Positions 1 through 9,305 of a stretch of DNA of 64,000 nucleotides are shown here, piece by piece. Below the pieces are notes generated by a model. The model was not told where the DNA came from and did no database searches. It worked only from the letters and a program-made list of their open reading frames with translations. Origin of the DNA: Gemmatimonadaceae bacterium. GTDB lineage: Bacteria > Gemmatimonadota > Gemmatimonadetes > Gemmatimonadales > Gemmatimonadaceae. Each line of letters begins with the position of its first letter. Position 1 is the stretch's first letter. The DNA lies in assembly GCA_020852815.1 (NCBI GenBank), contig JADZAN010000001.1, positions 171,077-235,076 on the forward strand. Direction: 5' to 3'. The translations under genes and the position numbers were made by a program.

Positions 1-626
1 CCCGGCGCCGATTCCACGCCGGACGAGACGTCGACCACATCCGGGGCCAGGAGCGCGATGGCCCGGGCGACATTGTCCGCGCGAAGACCTCCGGCAAGGA
101 TAATCGATCGCCCGTCGCGCAGGGGTTCCACCACCTCACGCGTCGCCGCCCAGTCGAAGCTGCGTCCTGTCCCGCCGAGCATCCCGTCCACCTTGGCGTC
201 GAGGAGGACGCCATCGCCCTCCGCCGCCGCGGCGAGCTGCCGCCCGTCGATACCCGACTCGCCCACGTGAAGCACCATCCAGATGCGCGCGCGTGTGCGG
301 CGCCTGAGCGCGGGCACGAGTTCTCCGTCGTCGCCCCCGTGCAGCTGGATCACGTCGAGCCCCAGGCGATCGACGGTATCGGCGATGGCGTCGGCGCTCA
401 TCCCGGCAAAGACCCCGACGCGCGCCGGCCGCGGAAGACGCTGCGAACCCGGCGTGTCCTCGACGGCGCGCAGCAGCGACGCCGCGCCCTCGACCGTCAG
501 CTGCCGTGCACTCGGCGCAAAGATGAAGCCGAGGAATCCGGCGCCTAACGCGGCGGCGAGCACGGCGTCCTCGGCACGCGTGAGCCCGCAGAACTTGAGC
601 GCGACGGCGGAATGGTGCGATGCCAC
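1..626 (-). CDS. trpF: Phosphoribosylanthranilate isomerase (partial)
   Basis: This enzyme isomerises N-(5-phosphoribosyl)anthranilate to CdRP in tryptophan synthesis, acting in the cytoplasm. The N-terminus carries the family's KFCGLT segment. The later GGTG..FDW phosphate-binding region, the LAGGL segment and the closing SSGVE motif are all present. The gene is cut by the left window edge just after SSGVE, so only a few C-terminal residues should be missing. The GTG start at 626 lies 14 bases beyond the trpC stop, which fits a trpC-trpF transcript. The identification is secure; the start is inferred. Confidence 0.95.
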   Translation of the reverse strand, partial: MASHHSAVALKFCGLTRAEDAVLAAALGAGFLGFIFAPSARQLTVEGAASLLRAVEDTPGSQRLPRPARVGVFAGMSADAIADTVDRLGLDVIQLHGGDDGELVPALRRRTRARIWMVLHVGESGIDGRQLAAAAEGDGVLLDAKVDGMLGGTGRSFDWAATREVVEPLRDGRSIILAGGLRADNVARAIALLAPDVVDVSSGVESAP

Positions 627-640
627 GGCGTGCCCTCGCG

Positions 641-1462
641 CTACGCGCCGGCGACGCGCGCCACGCCGGCCAGCGCGCGCATTGCGGCTGCCGGGTCGCT
701 CGACGCCGACAGCGCGGAGCCGATGAGCACGGCGTCGGCGCCCAGTGCCGCGGCGCGCACCACGTCCGGCACCGCCGTCATCCCACTCTCCGCCACCCGC
801 ACCCGGTCGCGCGGTATCGACGGCAGCAGGCGTTCCGTCACCGATTGCTCGATCACCAGCGTCTCGAGGTCGCGCGCGTTCACGCCGATCGCGGGGGCTC
901 GTGTCGCCACCGCACGCGCCAGCTCCGCCTCGCTCCGCACCTCCACCAGCGGCTCGATCCCGAGGTCCAGTGCGAGGTCGACCAGCCCCTCCAGTCGCCC
1001 AGGTCCCAGCGCCCGCGCAATGAAGAGGATCGCCGACGCGCCGAGGGCGCGCGCCTCCCACACCTGCGCCTCGTCTACGTGGAAGTCCTTCTTGAGGAGC
1101 GGAATGCTCACGCGGTCGCGTACCTCGACAAGGTCACGCTCGCTGCCGCCAAACTCCGACGGTTCGGTGAGCACGGAGAGGGCGCGCGCCCCCGCCTTCT
1201 CGTACAACGCCCCCCGGTCACCGGCGCGAATCTCGGCATTGATCTCCCCTTTCGACGGCGAACGTCGCTTGATCTCGGCGATCACGGCAATCGTTTCGCC
1301 CGCTCGTAGCGCCTTGGCGAAGGAGGTGACCGGTGGGGCGTCGCGCACCTGCGCCTTCAGGTCGTCGAGGCGGAGCCGAAGCGCGGACGAGCGCTCGGCC
1401 GCGGCTGCGGAAAGTCGCCCCAGCGGGCCAGACGGGGGCGTCCAGGAGAGATTCTCTTGCAC
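641..1462 (-). CDS. trpC: Indole-3-glycerol phosphate synthase
   Basis: TrpC closes CdRP to indole-3-glycerol phosphate, the step after TrpF. The 273-residue protein is a typical TrpC length. It shows the AEIKRRSPSKG motif, LLKKDF with the catalytic lysine, GVNARDLETL, and the AESGM...AVLIGSAL phosphate-binding end. The same frame stays open upstream, but that part is the shadow of lexA. I chose the GTG at 1462 because it gives the normal family length and leaves the lexA promoter region free. That GTG overlaps the -35 proposed for lexA on the other strand, so the two starts are arranged back to back. Confidence 0.95.
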   Translation of the reverse strand: MQENLSWTPPSGPLGRLSAAAAERSSALRLRLDDLKAQVRDAPPVTSFAKALRAGETIAVIAEIKRRSPSKGEINAEIRAGDRGALYEKAGARALSVLTEPSEFGGSERDLVEVRDRVSIPLLKKDFHVDEAQVWEARALGASAILFIARALGPGRLEGLVDLALDLGIEPLVEVRSEAELARAVATRAPAIGVNARDLETLVIEQSVTERLLPSIPRDRVRVAESGMTAVPDVVRAAALGADAVLIGSALSASSDPAAAMRALAGVARVAGA

Positions 1463-1485
1463 TTCGGGGCTTGTTCGGCTAGAGT
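1457..1485 (+). promoter_or_regulatory. Candidate lexA promoter
   Basis: TTGCAC at 1457-1462 and TAGAGT at 1480-1485 are 17 bp apart. Two direct copies of TTGTTCGG lie at 1471-1478, inside the spacer, and at 1497-1504, just past the expected transcription start. On the other strand they read CCGAACAA, resembling the CGAAC half-site of Gram-positive-type SOS boxes. LexA autorepression is typical of the family. The operator assignment is inference. Confidence 0.45.
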
Positions 1486-1585
1486 TTCTTCGGCAGTTGT
1501 TCGGGGATCTCCATCGACCGCCCGTCCGGCCCTTGCCCGGGGGCTGGTTCTCGATCCTCGACGCACCCTCGCGCGGAGTCCGCAC

Positions 1586-2194
1586 ATGCCGCTCACCAAA
1601 CGGCAACGAGAGATCCTGACCTACCTGCAGGAGTACGCCGACGACCGGGGCTACGCCCCTTCGTTCGAGGAGATCGCCGAGCACTTCAACTATAACTCGC
1701 TGGCCACGGTGCACGAGCACCTCACCAACCTCGAACGCAAGGGGTACATCCGGCGGAGTTACAACGAGAGCCGGGCCATCGAGATCCTCCCGTCGGAACT
1801 CTTTGCGCGCGCGGTCGACCTCCCGCTCCTGGGCACCGTCGCCGCCGGCGCCCCCATCGAGGCGTACGCGCACAACGAGTCGCTTGCCGTTCCACAGGAC
1901 CTGGTCACCCGAAACGGGAACCACTACGTCCTCAAGGTGCGCGGGAACTCGATGATCGACGAGCAAATCCGTGACGGCGACTTTGTCATCGTCAACGAGC
2001 GCCGCAGCGCGGACAACGGCGAGATGGTCATCGCCCTCCTCAACAACACCGGCGCCACCTGCAAGAAGTTCTACCGCGAACGCGACGGGCGCATTCGGCT
2101 GCAGCCAGCCAACGAGACGCTCACGCCGATGTACGTGCACGAGAACGACATCGCCATCCAGGGGGTCGTCGTCGGCGTCATTCGGCGCTACTAG
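1586..2194 (+). CDS. lexA: LexA repressor / self-cleaving SOS regulator
   Basis: LexA represses DNA-damage genes and inactivates itself when RecA filaments form. The 202-residue product has an N-terminal winged helix (about residues 1-65, starting MPLTKRQREIL) and a C-terminal S24 peptidase domain. The cleavage pair is Ala87-Gly88 in TVAAGAP. The catalytic serine is Ser122 in RGNSMID and the general base is Lys160. The ATG at 1586 matches the conserved N-terminus; the longer upstream reading frame has no family support. The gene lies alone on the plus strand between trpC and trpD, converging on trpD. Confidence 0.97.
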   Translation: MPLTKRQREILTYLQEYADDRGYAPSFEEIAEHFNYNSLATVHEHLTNLERKGYIRRSYNESRAIEILPSELFARAVDLPLLGTVAAGAPIEAYAHNESLAVPQDLVTRNGNHYVLKVRGNSMIDEQIRDGDFVIVNERRSADNGEMVIALLNNTGATCKKFYRERDGRIRLQPANETLTPMYVHENDIAIQGVVVGVIRRY

Positions 2195-2218
2195 GCCGGC
2201 GCGCCAGTTCCAGAGAGT

Positions 2219-2260
2219 GCAGCGCGCGCGCGAGCCGAAGGAGCTTGGCTCGCGCGCGCT
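2219..2260. terminator. Bidirectional hairpin between lexA and trpD
   Basis: A perfect 16-bp GC-rich inverted repeat (2219-2234 with 2245-2260) surrounds a 10-base loop, exactly between two convergent genes. It lacks a strong U-run on either strand, so it may be a weak or Rho-assisted terminator. Confidence 0.6.
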
Positions 2261-2268
2261 GCCGGCGG

Positions 2269-3303
2269 TCAGGGTTCGGGCGCGTACGCGCGGCGCAGCC
2301 GCTCCAGCGCGTCCAGTCCCACGGCGTCGCGCACCCCCTGTTTTGCGCGCGCCACTCCCTCCGCGTAGTCGCTCACCTGCCCCGAGACGTAGAGCGCGGC
2401 CGCCGCGTTGAGGACCACCGCGGCGGTGGCGGCTGGAGTCCCCTGGCCTCCCAACACGTCGCGCACGATGCGCGCGTTGTCGGCGGGGCCGCCGCCGGCG
2501 AGTGCGGCGGGGTCAAACGCCGGGTAGCCAAAGTCCGACGGCTTCACTTCCCACTCGCGAGTCGTTCCGGCGCGCACCTCGACCACGCGCGTCGGGCCCA
2601 GCGGTGAGAACTCGTCCATCCCCGGCTCGCCGTGCACCACGAGGGCGTGCGTGGTCCCCAGCGCGGCGAGCGCCCCCGCCAGGAGAGGGATGCGCCGAAC
2701 CTCCGCCACCCCCAGCACCTGGCGCCCCGCCATTGCCGGGTTGGCCAGCGGCCCCACGATGTTCATGACTGTCGGCACCGCCAGCTCGCGGCGCACCGGT
2801 CCCACGTGGCGCATTGCCGGATGCATGCTCGGGGCGAACATGAAGACGATCCCCGCGTCGTGCAGCGAGCGCTCCATGACCGCCGGCGCGGCGTCCAGCG
2901 GGACCCCCATTGCCTCCAGGACGTCGGCACTTCCGCACTGCGAGGTGAACGAGCGGTTTCCGTGCTTCGCCACGCGAACCCCGAGCCCGGCGGCGAGCAG
3001 GGCGGCGGCGGTGGAGATGTTGAACGTGGTGACCGTTCCACCCCCGGTGCCGCAGGTGTCCACCAGTGCGGCGGGATCGCTGGCGCTCAGGCGGACCATC
3101 GCCTGGCGCATCGCGCGGGCGGCCCCCGCCACCTCCTGGGCCGTTTCCCCCTTCACGCGAAGCCCCATGAGGAGTGCGGCCACCTGCGCCGGCGTGGCCT
3201 CGCCCCGCATGATGGTCCCGAACGCCTCCGCCGAATCGTCCTCGGCGAGCGACTCGCCGAAGGCCAGCCGGCGAATCGCCTGCTGCAGCGTGCTACTCGT
3301 CAC
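2269..3303 (-). CDS. trpD: Anthranilate phosphoribosyltransferase
   Basis: TrpD transfers phosphoribosyl from PRPP to anthranilate, the step before TrpF. The 344-residue length is normal. It contains the GTGGG PRPP loop within DTCGTGGGT, the KHGNRS segment, and the metal-binding region near GEPGMDE. The GTG at 3303 lies inside the last codons of the upstream GAF gene, overlapping it by 11 bases, which implies translational coupling. lexA on the opposite strand separates it from trpC and trpF, so the trp genes here form two transcription units. Confidence 0.95.
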   Translation of the reverse strand: MTSSTLQQAIRRLAFGESLAEDDSAEAFGTIMRGEATPAQVAALLMGLRVKGETAQEVAGAARAMRQAMVRLSASDPAALVDTCGTGGGTVTTFNISTAAALLAAGLGVRVAKHGNRSFTSQCGSADVLEAMGVPLDAAPAVMERSLHDAGIVFMFAPSMHPAMRHVGPVRRELAVPTVMNIVGPLANPAMAGRQVLGVAEVRRIPLLAGALAALGTTHALVVHGEPGMDEFSPLGPTRVVEVRAGTTREWEVKPSDFGYPAFDPAALAGGGPADNARIVRDVLGGQGTPAATAAVVLNAAAALYVSGQVSDYAEGVARAKQGVRDAVGLDALERLRRAYAPEP

Positions 3304-4624
3304 CGATCTCTCCCAGCAGCCGCTCCGGGAGCTCGGCATTGGCGGCGATGAGCGCGATGACCAGCGCCAGCAGCGACACGCGTTCGACGTCTTCCTCCAC
3401 GAAGACGCCGCGCTTGGCGCGATTGGTCAGGTTCACGACGCCGATCAGTTCATCCCGGTAGATGAGCGGGAACGAGATGAACGACCCGGTGGTGAGGTAC
3501 TGGTCGCGAAGGAGCGGGTGGCGGTCGGCTTCCGCGGCATCCTGCACCAGCAGCGGTTCGCGCGACATGGCGACGATGCCCGCGACACCCTTGCCGTTGG
3601 GAATGCGCTGGCCGAGGACGATGTTGGGCGCCAGCCCGCGCGCTGCGGCGAGGTAGAGCGTATCCGGCTCGGGGGCGCGCAGCATGAGCGAGCAGCGTTG
3701 CGCCTGCATGTCATCGCCCACCAGGGCGAGGAGTCCGTCCACCAGGGCGCGCGGCGCATCCTTGCTCGTGTTGTCGATGCGCAGCGACCGTTCGATGAGG
3801 TACAGCGTGCGCGTCTTCTGTCGCAGCGATTCGTTGCGGCGGTGCAGCTCGATGTGCGCCTGCTCCAGCTGTGCGACGGCCGCCGTGAGCTGGTGCTCCA
3901 GCGACGACGACTTGCGCGTTGCGCGCCGCCCCTCTTCCTGCGCCGCGGCGATGTCGCGCTCCAGGTGCAAGAGGCGTTCGGCGTCGGCGGCGTTGACCTG
4001 CGAGGCGGCGCCGCGCGCCTTCCCCAGCTCGCCCTCGAGCACGCCGAGCTTGCGGATGTACTCGCCGTGCACGCGCTGCGTCACGTCCTCGAGCGTGCGC
4101 ACCGCTTCGTCACGCGCCTCGCGCTCGCCAAAGCGCGCGTACGCCAGCTCGAACAGGGCGACGCACGGGGCGAAGCGTTCGCTGGTTCGCGTGCCGAACA
4201 TGCGCCGCTGTTCGTACAGTCCCAGCATCCCTGACAGTTCGCCGTCTGTCGTTAGGCCGCGCAGCGAGAGGATGCCGCCGTCGGCAAACGGGGTGAGGCC
4301 GAGGAGCCGGGCGTACTCGACCGACCGGTCGCCGAGGTCGACGAACTGCCCGCCGTTTGCCACCATGGCGCGCGCGGCCGGGGGGAGGTGGTCGATGGTG
4401 GTATCGACGGTGGCGCGGACCACGCGCTCCTGCACGGGGGTCAGCCGCTCACGCAGCATTTCCCGGCGCCCTTCGTAGCGGAACACGGAGACGAGCGCCG
4501 ACCGATCGGCCTCGGCGAGCGCCTCACCCAGCGCCACGAGCGCCGCGTCCAGGTCGGGGGCGACACTCAGCGCGTGCGCCAGCGAGGGAAGGCTCTTGAT
4601 CGACATGTGGAAAGGTGTCGGCAT
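3293..4624 (-). CDS. GAF-domain / coiled-coil protein of unknown role
   Basis: This 443-residue protein has no signal peptide or membrane segment. A GAF-like N-terminal third (about residues 20-160) is followed by a long charged region, roughly residues 165-285, with coiled-coil character. A clear C-terminal GAF domain follows (about 290-430, with LYLAAARGL, GKGVAGIVA and FPLIYRDELIGVVNL). No kinase, cyclase or DNA-binding domain is visible, so it looks like a sensor or scaffold without its own output. It is the first gene before trpD and overlaps it. The start could also be the ATG at 4606. Function is not assignable from sequence alone. Confidence 0.8.
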   Translation of the reverse strand: MPTPFHMSIKSLPSLAHALSVAPDLDAALVALGEALAEADRSALVSVFRYEGRREMLRERLTPVQERVVRATVDTTIDHLPPAARAMVANGGQFVDLGDRSVEYARLLGLTPFADGGILSLRGLTTDGELSGMLGLYEQRRMFGTRTSERFAPCVALFELAYARFGEREARDEAVRTLEDVTQRVHGEYIRKLGVLEGELGKARGAASQVNAADAERLLHLERDIAAAQEEGRRATRKSSSLEHQLTAAVAQLEQAHIELHRRNESLRQKTRTLYLIERSLRIDNTSKDAPRALVDGLLALVGDDMQAQRCSLMLRAPEPDTLYLAAARGLAPNIVLGQRIPNGKGVAGIVAMSREPLLVQDAAEADRHPLLRDQYLTTGSFISFPLIYRDELIGVVNLTNRAKRGVFVEEDVERVSLLALVIALIAANAELPERLLGEIGDE

Positions 4625-4730
4625 CCGCCGACCGGAGGTCGAGCGGCGGTGCAAAGTGTGCCCGTACAACCAGCGAAGTCAATCGGTTGGCTGCCGTGGC
4701 GCGATGCCTCGGATAGCCTCGTGTGTTTGC

Positions 4731-4758
4731 TTGACTTGAAGGGTCACCGGGCTAAGTT
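4731..4758 (+). promoter_or_regulatory. Candidate promoter of the truA-purF operon (leaderless)
   Basis: TTGACT (4731-4736), a 16-bp spacer and TAAGTT (4753-4758) precede the truA ATG by only 8 bases. Transcription would therefore start at or within two bases of the start codon, and no Shine-Dalgarno sequence is visible. This predicts a leaderless mRNA at the head of an 11-kb operon. Confidence 0.6.
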
Positions 4759-4766
4759 TCGCGGCG

Positions 4767-5543
4767 ATGTCGGTGCGCACCCTGCAGCTCGTGCTGCACT
4801 ATGACGGAACGGCGTTTTCCGGCTGGCAAGTCCAGCCCGAACAGCGCACCGTGCAGGGTGAAGTGGAACGGGTGCTCGCCAGGTTGTGCGGAGAACGAAT
4901 CGTGGCCCAGGGGGCCGGTCGTACCGACGCGGGCGTCCACGCGCGCGGGCAGGCGGTCGGCGTGCGAGTGCCGGACAAGTGGAGCGCGCCCGAGTTGCGC
5001 CGCGCCATGAACGCACTCCTCTCCGACGACGTGTGGGTAGCGGCGGTGCACGAGATGCGCCCCGAGTTCCATGCACGTTACAGCGCCACGGCCCGTCGGT
5101 ATGCGTACTTTGTCGGCACGGACGAGGAAGCGCGGTCGCCGTTCCGGCGCCGGACCGAGTGGGCGCTGCGACCACCACTCGACCGAGGCGCGCTCGACGC
5201 AGCGGCCCGGGACATCGTGGGCGATCACTGCTTCGTTGCCTTCGCCGTCCGAGGAACCGCCCCTGACCACGATCACCATCGCTGCATCGTGACCGACGCT
5301 TGCTGGAGCGACCGACAGGGCGGGCTCACCTTTCATGTCGAAGCCAACCGGTTCCTGCATCACATGGTCCGCTTCCTCGTGGCCACGATGATCGACATCG
5401 CCACCGGCAAGCGACCGGCGAGCGACCTGCGCATGCTCCTCGCCGACACCAGCAACGATCGCACGTCGCCCCCCGCACCGTCCCACGCCTTGTTCCTCGA
5501 GCGGGTCGCGTACCCGCCCGGGCTGTATCTCTCCCCGACATGA
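4767..5543 (+). CDS. truA: tRNA pseudouridine synthase A
   Basis: TruA converts uridines 38-40 of the tRNA anticodon arm to pseudouridine. The 258-residue protein is of normal length. It opens with the LQLVLHYDGTAFSGWQ segment and contains the catalytic motif GAGRTDAGVHA, with Asp54 as nucleophile. FHVEANRFLHHMVR marks the C-terminal half. The ATG at 4767 is forced by the conserved N-terminus and sits 8 bases past the proposed -10. Its TGA overlaps the next gene's ATG (ATGA), so it heads a coupled operon. Confidence 0.96.
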   Translation: MSVRTLQLVLHYDGTAFSGWQVQPEQRTVQGEVERVLARLCGERIVAQGAGRTDAGVHARGQAVGVRVPDKWSAPELRRAMNALLSDDVWVAAVHEMRPEFHARYSATARRYAYFVGTDEEARSPFRRRTEWALRPPLDRGALDAAARDIVGDHCFVAFAVRGTAPDHDHHRCIVTDACWSDRQGGLTFHVEANRFLHHMVRFLVATMIDIATGKRPASDLRMLLADTSNDRTSPPAPSHALFLERVAYPPGLYLSPT

Positions 5544-6949
5544 GTCTCCGCGACACCCTCGCCGCCCTGGCCATCGCACTCGGCTCGGCCTGCGAAGGAG
5601 GCGATAGCGCGTCCACGCGCGCGGCCCTCGCCGCCCCAGCGCAAGTCACCCGCGTCAACGACCAGATCACCGCGTCGCGGCGCACCGCGATCGTCGACGC
5701 GGTGGCACGCGTGGCGCCGGCGGTCGTGACGGTCCAGACGGAGACGGTCGAGCGCGTCCCGGTCGACGTCTTCGAGCAGTTCTTCGGCGGGCGGTCCGGG
5801 CAGCAGGTGCAACCGGGCCTCGGCTCGGGCTTCATCATTCGCCCCGACGGCATCATCGTCACCAACGCCCACGTCGTCGCCGGCGCCAGCCGCATCTCGG
5901 TGATGCTGCGCGACGGCGCCACCTACGCCGGAACGCTCATCGGCGCCGACGAGACCAACGACCTCGCGGTGCTTCGCATCAACGCGCGGAACCTACCCGT
6001 TGTCTCGTTAGGCTCCTCGGACCAGCTCCTCATCGGCGAGTGGGCCATCGCCATCGGCAATCCCTTCGGCTTCGTGATCGGCAACAGCGAACCGAGCGTG
6101 ACCGCGGGCGTCGTGAGCGCCACCGGGCGCAACCTGCTGGGGCGCAGCGACGGCAGCGGCGCATACGTCGGGATGATCCAGACCGACGCCTCGATCAACC
6201 CGGGCAACTCCGGCGGCCCGCTGGTCAACGCGGTGGGCGAGGTGATTGGCGTGAACACCTCGATCTACACACCGAGCGGCGGCTCCATCGGCCTCGGCTT
6301 CGCCATCCCGATCAACCGCGCGCGCCGCATCGTCGACGACCTCCTCGATCACGGGAGCGTACGCCGCCCCTGGATCGGCGAGAAGCTGCGCACGGGAACC
6401 GGTGACAACCCGCGCGACATCGTCACCGCCGGCGTCATCGTGCAGTCGGTGATTCCGGGCTCGCCCGCCGCCAAAGCCGGCTTGCAGCCGGGCGACCAGA
6501 TCCTGCGCGCGCGTGGCCGGCCGCTGCGCAACGTCTTCGACTGGGAAGCCGAGCGACTCGACATGCGCGTCGGCGAGTCGGTCCCGCTGGTGGTGCGTCG
6601 CGGCGGGCGCGAGACCACGATCACCGTGACGGTCGCCGACCTCCCCGACGTCTCGGCGCCGCGCGTGACCGTGTTACGCGAACTCGAACTCGTCTCGCTC
6701 ACCCCGGCCATCCGCGCCGAGCGCGGACTGCGGAGCGCCAAGGGCGCCCTGGTGGTGCGCTCGAGCGATCGCATCAAGACCGAGATCGGGCTGCAGGAGG
6801 GCGACCTCATCGTCCAGATCAACCGCACGTCGATCGAGCAGGCCGCTGATGTCTCGCGCGCCTTCGACAACTACGGCGGGCGCAGCGGACTCCGCCTCGT
6901 CTTCGAGCGGCGCGGCTATTTCTACACCACCGACTTCGTGATCCAGTGA
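5540..6949 (+). CDS. HtrA/DegP-type serine protease with two PDZ domains
   Basis: This is a periplasmic quality-control protease of the trypsin-like Do family. The triad is visible as His111 (TNAHVV), Asp141 (TNDLAVL) and Ser224 (NPGNSGGPL). Two PDZ domains follow, at about residues 280-365 and 385-465. The first 20 residues are hydrophobic and contain a cysteine at 18, suggesting secretion, perhaps as a lipoprotein, although the residue three before the cysteine is not ideal. The ATG at 5540 overlaps the truA stop. A longer upstream reading frame is only the shadow of truA. It is coupled to purB by a GTGA overlap. Confidence 0.94.
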   Translation: MSLRDTLAALAIALGSACEGGDSASTRAALAAPAQVTRVNDQITASRRTAIVDAVARVAPAVVTVQTETVERVPVDVFEQFFGGRSGQQVQPGLGSGFIIRPDGIIVTNAHVVAGASRISVMLRDGATYAGTLIGADETNDLAVLRINARNLPVVSLGSSDQLLIGEWAIAIGNPFGFVIGNSEPSVTAGVVSATGRNLLGRSDGSGAYVGMIQTDASINPGNSGGPLVNAVGEVIGVNTSIYTPSGGSIGLGFAIPINRARRIVDDLLDHGSVRRPWIGEKLRTGTGDNPRDIVTAGVIVQSVIPGSPAAKAGLQPGDQILRARGRPLRNVFDWEAERLDMRVGESVPLVVRRGGRETTITVTVADLPDVSAPRVTVLRELELVSLTPAIRAERGLRSAKGALVVRSSDRIKTEIGLQEGDLIVQINRTSIEQAADVSRAFDNYGGRSGLRLVFERRGYFYTTDFVIQ

Positions 6950-8379
6950 CCGCGCACGCGCAGTACTCCACACCGCTGGCGGAGCGCTACGCGTCCCGCG
7001 ACATGCTCGCGCTCTGGTCGCCGCAGCGCCGGTACGGGCTCTGGCGCCGGCTCTGGCTGGCACTCGCCGAGGCCGAGCAGTCGTTAGGCGTGCCGATTCC
7101 CGACGAGGCCATCGCGCAGATGCGTGACCACCTCGACGACATCGACTTCGCCGCCGTGGCCGCGTACGAGAAGCGCTTCCGTCACGACGTGATGGCGCAT
7201 GTGCACGCCTTTGGCGACGCGGCGCCGGCCGCGCGCGGCTTCATCCACTACGGCGCGACGTCGTGCTACGTCACCGATAACGCCGAGTTGATCCTCATGC
7301 GCGAGGCACTCGGCCTCCTGCGCGCCAAGGTCGTGGACGCGCTGCGCGAACTGGCCACCTTTGCCCGCGGGTGGCGCGCCGAGCCCACGCTGGGCTATAC
7401 GCACCTGCAGCCGGCGCAGCTCACCACCGTGGGCAAGCGCGCCACGCTCTGGATGCAGGACCTGGTCCTCGACCTGGCCGACCTCGATCACCGCGTCGCC
7501 ACCCTCCCCTTCCGCGGCGTGAAGGGGACCACGGGGACGCAGGCGTCGTTCCTCGACATCCTGGGCGGCGACCACGCCAAGGTCCGCGAACTCGACCGCC
7601 GCGTCTGCGCCGCGATGGACTTCTCGGCGTCGATCCCCGTGAGCGGGCAGACCTACACGAGGAAGATCGACGCGCAGGTGCTGGGCGTCGTCGGCGGCAT
7701 CGCCGCCAGCGCGGCCAAGTTCGCCTCCGATCTGCGCATGCTGCAGGCCTTTGGGGAAATCGAGGAGCCGTTCGAGAAGGAGCAGATCGGCTCGTCGGCC
7801 ATGGCGTACAAGCGCAACCCGATGCGCTGCGAACGCATCAACTCGCTCGCCCGGTTCGTCGCCTCGCTGGAGCCCAACGCCAACCAGACGCACAGCGTCC
7901 AGTACTTCGAGCGCACGCTCGACGACTCCGCCAACCGCCGGCTCGTCATCCCCGAGAGCTTCCTCGCCACCGACGCGATCCTCGTGCTGCTGGCCAACGT
8001 CGCCGGGGGACTCGAGGTGCATCCGGCGCGCATCGCGGCGCGCGTGCGTGACGAACTCCCGTTCATGGCGACGGAAGCGCTCATCGTGCGCGCGGTGCGC
8101 GCCGGGCGCTCGCGCCAGGACGCGCACGAGGTCATTCGCCGTCACTCCATCGCCGCCGCCCGCGCCATGAAGGACGACGGCGTGGCGAACGACATGCTCG
8201 ACCGCCTGGCAGGCGATGCGGAGTTTGGCGTCGCCCTCGATGACATCCGTGCGGCCCTCGATGCCTCGCGCTTCGTGGGCCGCTCCCCGCAACAGGTCGA
8301 CGACTTCCTCGCCGAAGTCGTCGATCCCATCCTCGCCGGCGCCGACGCCCCCGTCGCGCGAGAGGAGGTCCGCGTATGA
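6946..8379 (+). CDS. purB: Adenylosuccinate lyase
   Basis: PurB acts twice in purine synthesis, splitting fumarate from SAICAR and from adenylosuccinate. The 477-residue protein carries the fumarase/ASL signature [12 protein letters not shown] at about residues 282-293. It also has the [10 protein letters not shown] and [12 protein letters not shown] segments of the larger, eukaryote-like ASL type. It starts with GTG at 6946, overlapping the protease stop, and its own TGA overlaps the purC ATG. Confidence 0.96.
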   Translation: MTAHAQYSTPLAERYASRDMLALWSPQRRYGLWRRLWLALAEAEQSLGVPIPDEAIAQMRDHLDDIDFAAVAAYEKRFRHDVMAHVHAFGDAAPAARGFIHYGATSCYVTDNAELILMREALGLLRAKVVDALRELATFARGWRAEPTLGYTHLQPAQLTTVGKRATLWMQDLVLDLADLDHRVATLPFRGVKGTTGTQASFLDILGGDHAKVRELDRRVCAAMDFSASIPVSGQTYTRKIDAQVLGVVGGIAASAAKFASDLRMLQAFGEIEEPFEKEQIGSSAMAYKRNPMRCERINSLARFVASLEPNANQTHSVQYFERTLDDSANRRLVIPESFLATDAILVLLANVAGGLEVHPARIAARVRDELPFMATEALIVRAVRAGRSRQDAHEVIRRHSIAAARAMKDDGVANDMLDRLAGDAEFGVALDDIRAALDASRFVGRSPQQVDDFLAEVVDPILAGADAPVAREEVRV

Positions 8380-9305
8380 TCGGCGCCGTGATCGCCACCA
8401 CTTCGCTCCCGCTCCCCGCGCATCGCCGCGGCAAGGTGCGTGACGTGTACGAACTGGGCGACGACCGATTGCTGCTCGTCGCCACCGACCGCGTCTCGGC
8501 GTTCGACGTCGTCATGCGCGAGACCGTCCCCTTCAAGGGGATCGTCCTCACGCAGCTCACCGCGTGGTGGCTCAAGCAGCTGGAACCGATCGTCCCGCAC
8601 CACATGCTCGGCACCGCGATCGACCCCCTCGTGGATGAGTACCCCGCGTTAGGCCCGCATCGCGAGGTGTTGCGCGGGCGCGTGATGCTCTCCCGGCGCA
8701 CCGACGTCTTCCCGGTCGAGTGCGTGATGCGCGGCTTCGTTGCCGGCTCGGCGTGGAAGGAATACCAGCAATCGGGGACGCTGGCTGGCGAGCGCCTCCC
8801 GGAGGGGCTCCGCGAGAGTTCGCGCCTCGACCCGCCGATCTTCTCGCCCGCCACAAAGGCCGAGAGCGGGCACGACGAGAACATCACGATACCGCGGATG
8901 GCCGAGATCGTCGGCGCCGCGGAAGCGAAGGAACTCGAGCGCCTGTCGCGCGCCATCTACGACTTCGCCTGCCGCACCGCGGAGCCGCGCGGGATCATGA
9001 TCGCCGACACCAAGTTCGAGTTCGGGCGCGTGGGCGGAGAGACCATCCTCATCGACGAGGTGCTGACGCCCGACAGTTCGCGCTTCTGGCCGGCCGACCA
9101 GTATGCGCCGGGTCGCTCGCAGCCTAGTTACGACAAGCAGCCGTTGCGCGACTACCTCGACGCCGAGCGACGCGCCGGCCGCTGGAACGGGAACTCGCCC
9201 CCGCCGGACCTCCCCGAGGAGGTCGTGGCCGCGACGAGCGCGCGCTATCTCGACGCCTTCCGCCGCATCACCGGCGCCTCCCTCGACGTGTCCAGCCTCC
9301 CGTGA
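8376..9305 (+). CDS. purC: SAICAR synthase
   Basis: PurC joins aspartate to CAIR with ATP to give SAICAR, the substrate of the adjacent PurB. The 309-residue protein shows [20 protein letters not shown] near the N-terminus, the [17 protein letters not shown] motif, and IADTKFEFG followed by [15 protein letters not shown]. The length fits the longer bacterial form. It overlaps purB at the start and psd at the end, so the three are translationally linked. Confidence 0.97.
   Translation: MIGAVIATTSLPLPAHRRGKVRDVYELGDDRLLLVATDRVSAFDVVMRETVPFKGIVLTQLTAWWLKQLEPIVPHHMLGTAIDPLVDEYPALGPHREVLRGRVMLSRRTDVFPVECVMRGFVAGSAWKEYQQSGTLAGERLPEGLRESSRLDPPIFSPATKAESGHDENITIPRMAEIVGAAEAKELERLSRAIYDFACRTAEPRGIMIADTKFEFGRVGGETILIDEVLTPDSSRFWPADQYAPGRSQPSYDKQPLRDYLDAERRAGRWNGNSPPPDLPEEVVAATSARYLDAFRRITGASLDVSSLP

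Noticed and set aside
641..2140. A 499-codon minus-strand open frame running from trpC through lexA
   Set aside because: Only the part up to 1462 matches TrpC; the rest is antisense to lexA, whose motifs are complete.
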